NCBI RefSeq assembly: GCF_001637225.1
Contig: NZ_LVJI01000003.1
Location: forward strand, 1-64,000
Origin: Paenibacillus antarcticus
Lineage (GTDB): Bacteria > Bacillota > Bacilli > Paenibacillales > Paenibacillaceae
Direction: 5' to 3'
Length of the DNA: 64,000 nucleotides
This document shows positions 58,813-64,000 of this stretch, piece after piece. A program made the position numbers and the translations under genes. Every line of letters starts with the position of its first letter. The first letter of the stretch is position 1. The notes beneath the pieces are model-generated. The model made no database searches. It was not told the origin of the DNA and was given only the letters and a program-made list of their open reading frames with translations.

Positions 58813-59448
58813 CTAAAAACGGACCTCTTTCGAAGGTTTACCCGTAAGTTTCAAGAAATTCCGCAACAGGTTCATGCCAAGCTCCCCACTCTTCTCAGGG
58901 TGGAACTGCATACCGAAGACAGAATCACGGCCCACAATCGCCGTTACATCATTTCCATAGTCCGTCGTAGCCAGAACATCCGTCTTCACTTCTGGAAGAA
59001 CATGATAGGAATGTACGAAGTATACATAGCCTTCCACAAGTCCTGTAAATAGTGGACTGTTCTCTTCACGATACTGAAGCTTATTCCATCCCATATGTGG
59101 CACTTTGTAGTCGCCACCTGTGAAGCGTACTACCGAACCCGGTAGAATACCAAGCCCTTCATGCGTGCCATGCTCTTCACTACTGCTGAATAGCAGCTGC
59201 ATACCGAGGCAGATTCCAAGTAGCGGTTGCTTACCTGCCGCTACCTTCTGCACGGTCACATCAAGCGAGCTCTGACGTAGATGCTCCATCGCATCGCCGA
59301 ATGCGCCGACACCAGGCAAAATCACCCCGTCTGCGGCTAGAATCTCGCCTTCATCGCTACTGATGAACGTCTCATAGCCAAGCCGTTCAACGGCCTTGCT
59401 CACGCTGTGCAGGTTCCCCATGCCGTAATCCACAATCGCAATTGCCAC
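58813..59448 (-). CDS. hisH: Imidazole glycerol phosphate synthase, glutamine amidotransferase subunit
   Basis: A 211-residue class I amidotransferase supplying ammonia to HisF. VDYGMGNLHS opens the protein. The nucleophile Cys is in LGICLGMQLLF, and the His and Glu of the triad are in FGMQFHPEKSGELG. It starts three bases after hisB. The DNA here is slightly richer in GC than its neighbours. Confidence 0.96.
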   Translation of the reverse strand: MAIAIVDYGMGNLHSVSKAVERLGYETFISSDEGEILAADGVILPGVGAFGDAMEHLRQSSLDVTVQKVAAGKQPLLGICLGMQLLFSSSEEHGTHEGLGILPGSVVRFTGGDYKVPHMGWNKLQYREENSPLFTGLVEGYVYFVHSYHVLPEVKTDVLATTDYGNDVTAIVGRDSVFGMQFHPEKSGELGMNLLRNFLKLTGKPSKEVRF

Positions 59449-59451
59449 GTG

Positions 59452-60060
59452 TTACAGCACTCCCTTCGTGGAAGGCACACCTGTCACACGCGGATCAATA
59501 CTCGTCGCTTCGTCTAGCGCACGTCCTAGCGCTTTAAATACTGCCTCAATCATATGATGTGTATTCTGACCATAATGAACAATGACGTGCAACGTGATGC
59601 GAGCTTCAAGCGCAAGCTTCCAGAGAAATTCATGCACTAGCTCTGTTGAGAAACTTCCCACTTGGGATGATGGATATTCTGCACGGTATTCGAAATGAGG
59701 GCGATTACTCACATCAATAATGACTTGCGCCAAAGCCTCATCCATCGGTACAAAGACACTCGCATATCGTTTGATTCCCCGCTTATCACCTAGTGCTTTC
59801 CGAATGGTCTGTCCTAAGCAAATCCCGATATCCTCAACCGTGTGGTGATCATCAATCTCAATATCACCTGTAGCTTTTACCTTAAGATCAAATTGTCCAT
59901 GCTTCGTGAATAAATCCAACATATGATTCAAGAAAGGAACATCCGTCTCCATCTCCGAAATTCCAGTACCGTCTACGCCAAAGGAAAGTGAGATATTCGT
60001 CTCATTTGTTGCTCGACTAACACTTGCCGTACGCAAGTTCTCATTAATATTATTGTCCAT
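59452..60060 (-). CDS. hisB: Imidazoleglycerol-phosphate dehydratase
   Basis: A 202-residue monofunctional HisB (step 6) without the phosphatase half found in enterobacteria; HisJ supplies that activity. The manganese-binding motifs are [38 protein letters not shown] and [15 protein letters not shown]. The ATG at 60060 ([11 protein letters not shown]) lies inside the end of hisD, with AGGGG five bases upstream. Confidence 0.95.
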   Translation of the reverse strand: MDNNINENLRTASVSRATNETNISLSFGVDGTGISEMETDVPFLNHMLDLFTKHGQFDLKVKATGDIEIDDHHTVEDIGICLGQTIRKALGDKRGIKRYASVFVPMDEALAQVIIDVSNRPHFEYRAEYPSSQVGSFSTELVHEFLWKLALEARITLHVIVHYGQNTHHMIEAVFKALGRALDEATSIDPRVTGVPSTKGVL

Positions 60061-61351
60061 CATTACCCCTACCTTCCTTTTCAAGCCGAACCTCAATCGC
60101 TCGAGCATGACCTTCTAATCCTTCATGGCGCGCAAGCTCCATAATCATGGCACCGTTCTGTAATAACGCCTCTTTGCTATAATAGATCATACTCGATTTT
60201 TTAATGAAATCATCCACATCTACAGGGGAAGAGAATCTGGCCGTGCCATTCGTCGGAATAATATGATTAGGACCCGCGAAGTAGTCACCTACAGGTTCGG
60301 AGCTATAAGGACCTAGAAAGATAGCCCCTGCATTCTCTATGCTACCTACATAAGACATAGGATCCTCTACAACGATCTCTAAATGTTCAGGAGCTAACCG
60401 GTTCACAACGGATATTCCCTCTTCTATAGAATCCACCACAATGATGGCACCATAATTTTCAATCGAAGCACCTGCAATATCTCGACGTGGTAACAAGGCC
60501 AACTGCCTTGTCACTTCGATTGAAGTCGCCTCGGCGAACGCTTGGGATGGTGTCACGAGAATGGCTGAGGCCATCTCATCGTGCTCTGCCTGCGATAATA
60601 GGTCTGCGGCTACATAAACCGGGTCAGCACTATCGTCGGCCAATACGACGATCTCACTCGGTCCAGCAATGCTGTCTATATCGACGGCTCCATACACTTC
60701 ACGTTTCGCTAGTGCTACATATATATTTCCTGGTCCACATATTTTATCTACAGGGGCGATGCTTTCCGTTCCATAAGCCAAAGCCGCAATGGCCTGTGCT
60801 CCACCAACGCGATAAATTTCATTCACACCCGCTTCAGCAGCTGCCACAAGGATATAAGGATCAATTCCTTCTTTACCATTGGTCCCCGGTGGTGTAACCA
60901 TGACGATCTCCGGTACACCAGCCACTTGTGCTGGAATAACATTCATAAGAACAGAGGATGGGTATGCTGCCTTACCACCCGGAACATAGACACCTACTCG
61001 TTTGAGCGGCCGAATAATTTGTCCCAAAATACTTCCATCCGGTTGCAGATCCATCCAAGAGTTTCTCTTTTGTCTCATATGGAACGACCTAATATTAGCT
61101 GCTGCAGCCGTAATAGCTTTAACAAATGATGGTTCTACATGTTCATATGCCGCTTTCAACTCTTCAGGCGTAACCCTTAATTGTTCGGAAGAAAGCACCG
61201 TCCGATCAAATTTCTCAGTATAACGTAGGAGTGCAGCATCGCCTTCGATTTTGATATCACTTACGATTTGTTTGACAGTCGCATTCTGCTCCGGCGTACC
61301 ATAATCCACTTCACGTTTCAGATCAAACTCCTGAATCGGTACAATTTTCAT
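60050..61351 (-). CDS. hisD: Histidinol dehydrogenase
   Basis: A 433-residue zinc enzyme for the last two oxidation steps. Signatures: [76 protein letters not shown] and [23 protein letters not shown] 61351 has AAGGAA upstream. It overlaps hisB by 11 bases and lies 86 bases after hisG. Confidence 0.96.
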   Translation of the reverse strand: MKIVPIQEFDLKREVDYGTPEQNATVKQIVSDIKIEGDAALLRYTEKFDRTVLSSEQLRVTPEELKAAYEHVEPSFVKAITAAAANIRSFHMRQKRNSWMDLQPDGSILGQIIRPLKRVGVYVPGGKAAYPSSVLMNVIPAQVAGVPEIVMVTPPGTNGKEGIDPYILVAAAEAGVNEIYRVGGAQAIAALAYGTESIAPVDKICGPGNIYVALAKREVYGAVDIDSIAGPSEIVVLADDSADPVYVAADLLSQAEHDEMASAILVTPSQAFAEATSIEVTRQLALLPRRDIAGASIENYGAIIVVDSIEEGISVVNRLAPEHLEIVVEDPMSYVGSIENAGAIFLGPYSSEPVGDYFAGPNHIIPTNGTARFSSPVDVDDFIKKSSMIYYSKEALLQNGAMIMELARHEGLEGHARAIEVRLEKEGRGNDGQ

Positions 61352-61437
61352 CCTCACTCGTTCCTTCCCAATAAGCGTACTCTACTTTTCTGTCAATGCT
61401 GTTCTTGTTCTTTAACCTATGTTGTTATCTATCTTTA

Positions 61438-62082
61438 TTATTTTATCTTTATTTCGGGTACAGGAATCACCTTTTGTAGAAGATCACATAACTCTTGAAT
61501 CTGAGTGTTCTTCATGCGATAACTCACACGGTTTGCGATCAGGCGACTCGATATTTCAAAAATACTGAGCATTTCCACGAGCCCATTATCCTTCAACGTC
61601 TGACCCGTTTCCACCATATCCACAATTCGATCAGCTAATCCAATCAACGGTGCTAGCTCAATCGATCCATTCAGCTTTATGACTTCAACCTGTTGTCCCT
61701 GCTCACGGAAATATTGGGATGCAACATTAGGATACTTCGTAGCCACGCGTTGCTGTATACCTGGTTCCCAATTGGGGAGCCCAATGATAGACATTCGACA
61801 ACGTGCAATTCCAAGGTCCAATAGCTCATACACATCTCTATCCTCTTCAAGCAGAACATCCTTACCTACAATACCAATGTCAGCTACCCCATACTCTACA
61901 TATGTAGGTACATCCACCGGTTTGGCTAGAATGAACTCCATGCCCATCTCTGGTAATGGAACTACCAATTTGCGTGAATCATCCACATCTAGTGGAATAG
62001 CTAGACCGGCTTGACGAAATAAGGCTGCTGCCTTCGTATAGATACGTCCCTTTGGCATTGCCACCTTTAGTATTTCTCCCAC
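61438..62082 (-). CDS. hisG: ATP phosphoribosyltransferase, short form
   Basis: A 214-residue catalytic subunit of the HisG-HisZ type, lacking the C-terminal allosteric domain of long HisG. It opens [20 protein letters not shown] and has [26 protein letters not shown] and the PRPP loop [19 protein letters not shown]. It needs HisZ, encoded 32 bases upstream, for activity and feedback control by histidine. Confidence 0.96.
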   Translation of the reverse strand: MGEILKVAMPKGRIYTKAAALFRQAGLAIPLDVDDSRKLVVPLPEMGMEFILAKPVDVPTYVEYGVADIGIVGKDVLLEEDRDVYELLDLGIARCRMSIIGLPNWEPGIQQRVATKYPNVASQYFREQGQQVEVIKLNGSIELAPLIGLADRIVDMVETGQTLKDNGLVEMLSIFEISSRLIANRVSYRMKNTQIQELCDLLQKVIPVPEIKIK

Positions 62083-62114
62083 GTGCTTTTCCCCTCCTTA
62101 TCCTTTAATATGTA

Positions 62115-63305
62115 TCATTTCTTAGTCATGTAATGGATAACATCACTATATCCTGTTTCTTCATTATTTACATTCTGCTCCGCTGATACTGACTTCCCAC
62201 CACCAACTAACTCGGTAACAACAATACATCCTTCACTGCGAAGTCTAGCAGCTTCTGCAAGCCCTTCTTGTCTTCGATCTGTATCATACTGGATTAATAC
62301 TCGCTTTTCTTCTGTATCTTGTATACCCTGTACACCGTCTAGAATCCGATTTGTCTTGAGTGCAAATCCTGTCGCAGGAATAGCTCGCCCGAATTGTTGT
62401 AATAGATTATCATAACGCCCTCCGTTACATACCGGAAACCCTAACTCTGACGCATAACCCTCGAAAGTCATACCTGTATAATACGAGAAATCACCAATCA
62501 TCGTGAGATCGATCAGTACATGTTCCGACACCCCATAGGCCTCAAGAACTTCCCATACCTTACATAAATGATCAATCGATGCCCTAGCTTGTGTATTAGA
62601 GCTTAACTTCAATGCTTGCTCACAAATTTCTTTCCCTCCACGCAACCGTACAATACCATCAAGAACACTTCCCTGTGCTTCAGTTAAATTAAGTTGACGA
62701 ATGGTGTTACGGAATCCCACATAATCGCGGCGTAAGAGGCCTTCCTTCAATGACTCCTGATCATCATCTCGACCGGGAACAATCTCTTCGAATAACCCGT
62801 GGAGGAATCCAACGTGTCCCATAGCGATTTTAAAAGAAGACACCCCAGCAGATTTCAACGATTCAATCGCAAGTGCAACCACTTCGGCATCCGCTTCCGC
62901 TGAATCATCGCCTACTAACTCAACACCCGTCTGGAAGAACTCAGCTTCTCTACCCGCTTCCTCTTCAATCGTACGGAATACATTAGCATGATAAGATAAG
63001 CGAATCGGTAAGGACTCTTCCTTCAGAAGAGAAGATACCACCCGAGCAATTGGTGCCGTCATATCCGAACGAAGCACCAAGGTCGTACCTCGATTATTGA
63101 GCAATTTGAATAGTTTCTGGTCTGATGTAGAACTCGCCACACCTACCGTATCGTAATATTCCATTGTGGGTGTCATAATCTGCTGATATCCCCAACGATC
63201 CATACACTTCAATACATTGCGTTCAATCTTACGTAATTTCTTCACTGCGTACGGAAGATAATCCCGAACACCAGTCGGTTTTTCAAACCCTTTTGGCTTT
63301 GACAC
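62115..63305 (-). CDS. hisZ: ATP phosphoribosyltransferase regulatory subunit
   Basis: A 396-residue histidyl-tRNA synthetase paralog. The class II core has GVRDYLPYAVKKLRKIERNV, LVLRSDMTAPIARVVS (motif 2 region) and YYTGMTFEGYA, but there is no complete anticodon-binding domain, which fits HisZ rather than HisS. The GTG at 63305 has AGGTG six bases upstream. It is the first gene of the his operon. Confidence 0.95.
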   Translation of the reverse strand: MSKPKGFEKPTGVRDYLPYAVKKLRKIERNVLKCMDRWGYQQIMTPTMEYYDTVGVASSTSDQKLFKLLNNRGTTLVLRSDMTAPIARVVSSLLKEESLPIRLSYHANVFRTIEEEAGREAEFFQTGVELVGDDSAEADAEVVALAIESLKSAGVSSFKIAMGHVGFLHGLFEEIVPGRDDDQESLKEGLLRRDYVGFRNTIRQLNLTEAQGSVLDGIVRLRGGKEICEQALKLSSNTQARASIDHLCKVWEVLEAYGVSEHVLIDLTMIGDFSYYTGMTFEGYASELGFPVCNGGRYDNLLQQFGRAIPATGFALKTNRILDGVQGIQDTEEKRVLIQYDTDRRQEGLAEAARLRSEGCIVVTELVGGGKSVSAEQNVNNEETGYSDVIHYMTKK

Positions 63306-63342
63306 TATATTCACCTCGACTTAGAGAGTACTATCATTTAAC

Positions 63343-63432
63343 TTATCGAACGCTTTAGTACGGTAACGATCTACCATGCTACCAAAGTAAAGAATTTCTG
63401 CTATTTTAACATGAATAATTCAATATCGTCAA
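63343..63432 (-). promoter_or_regulatory. his operon promoter and leader hairpin
   Basis: On the minus strand TTGACG (63432-63427) and TAAAAT (63408-63403), spacer 18. The leader then contains CTTTGGTA...TACTAAAG with an inner GGTA/TACC stem (about 63345-63382). No terminator-like T tract follows, so attenuation is not evident. Confidence 0.6.
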
Positions 63433-63444
63433 TGGGGGGAACCC

Positions 63445-64000
63445 CTAAGAACTCAATTCAGTTGATTGTTTCTTAACCTGTTTGGCGAGCTTCTTTGCTT
63501 TTGGCGATAAAGAACGCGGAACATTCCCAAGAAACACCCAAGACCACGAGACTCTTTTGAAGTAAAATTGTATAATACCCCAGCTTAGAAATAAGGTTAC
63601 AAATAACCCACCCAATATAAAGATAAGATATCCTATAGATTCTGGTGAAATTTGATACCGGAATCGACGATATTGAGCGAGAATAAATGGGTGCAGAAGA
63701 TATATAGCGAATGACAACTCCCCCATCCTCGTAAGAAAGGCCACACCTTTACTAAATAGCTTTCTGTATATTACAAAAGTGGCATGCAATAGGACTAGTG
63801 CAGATAACATCGAATGCACATTCCAAATGAGTTCATACCATAGGCTACCGACTGTATTCCCCGTTGTCCGCGTATAATACCATAATTGAACATGAACGAA
63901 GGCCGAAGCTAACCAACTCACCCAAAGGGTAACCGTCCATAATTTCTGTCCATCCGTCAAAAGATCCCATGGGTTCATCAACCATGACTTTATTCTGCCA
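63445..64000 (-). CDS. Membrane acyltransferase, C-terminal part (window edge)
   Basis: The frame is open to the right edge, so only the last 184 codons are seen. They contain about five hydrophobic helices, with ELSFAIYLLHPFILAQYRRF, a signature of the acyltransferase-3 (OafA/YrhL-like) family that acetylates surface sugars or lipids, and a basic C terminus (KKLAKQVKKQSTELSS). The catalytic His of these enzymes lies near the N terminus, outside the window. It lies upstream of the his promoter on the same strand. Confidence 0.75.
   Translation of the reverse strand, partial: GRIKSWLMNPWDLLTDGQKLWTVTLWVSWLASAFVHVQLWYYTRTTGNTVGSLWYELIWNVHSMLSALVLLHATFVIYRKLFSKGVAFLTRMGELSFAIYLLHPFILAQYRRFRYQISPESIGYLIFILGGLFVTLFLSWGIIQFYFKRVSWSWVFLGNVPRSLSPKAKKLAKQVKKQSTELSS

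Overview
The window looks like chromosome of a low-to-mid GC Gram-positive endospore former of the Paenibacillus type. The evidence is the Bacillales gene order cggR-gapA-pgk-tpiA-gpmI-eno-secG-rnr-smpB-ssrA, the rapZ-yvcK-whiA-HPr cluster, CtsR, PerR and CggR style operators, purine-rich ribosome binding sites, frequent GTG/TTG starts, and an SLH-anchored surface protein. This is inference from gene content; no database search was run.

Layout. 1-3.0 kb is an accessory edge: the left end of an IS3-family element that cut a small ORF, a membrane 'sensor'-domain protein, a DMT/EamA exporter and a decayed secreted-protein gene. 3.2-6.9 kb holds a large hybrid sensor kinase and its response regulator. 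7.0-9.3 kb is the PerR-type peroxide operon ahpC-ahpF. 9.6-19.4 kb is a patchwork: a two-TM protein, an orphan substrate-binding lipoprotein paired with a secreted coiled-coil protein, remnants of a MalT/LuxR regulator and a serine recombinase, an SLH polysaccharide-binding-like protein, two tandem BaiN-type flavoproteins and a broken thioredoxin-like gene. Fragments resembling the ssrA 3' end lie on the far side of the flavoprotein pair, which suggests past integration at the tmRNA gene.

19.5-31.8 kb is core: ssrA, smpB, rnr, secG, then the glycolytic operon transcribed from one promoter carrying a CggR-like operator. A tRNA-Arg(CCG) and a CtsR-controlled clpP follow on the opposite strand. 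32.8-43.5 kb holds two tandem copper-amine-oxidase-like/DUF3298 secreted proteins, a GIY-YIG-like protein, a DUF2087 regulator, the potABCD polyamine transporter operon, a previously unmarked 51-residue ORF with its own terminator, a SIMPL-domain protein behind tandem dyads, and a chemoreceptor.

43.6-47.9 kb is the HPr-whiA-yvcK-rapZ-glcK cluster linking sugar signalling, cell wall and division. 48.3-51.7 kb (plus strand) is an ABC-2 exporter with a DesK/NarL-type two-component system. 51.8-63.3 kb runs trxB, a TPR/HTH protein, then the histidine operon hisZGDBHAF-hisIE-hisJ followed by prs, which makes the PRPP used by HisG. hisC is not in the window. The window ends inside an acyltransferase gene.

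Most genes are routine core functions. The less ordinary material is the ssrA-proximal patchwork, several repeated dyads and hairpins, the small ORF near 40.7 kb, and the architecture of the 987-residue kinase.
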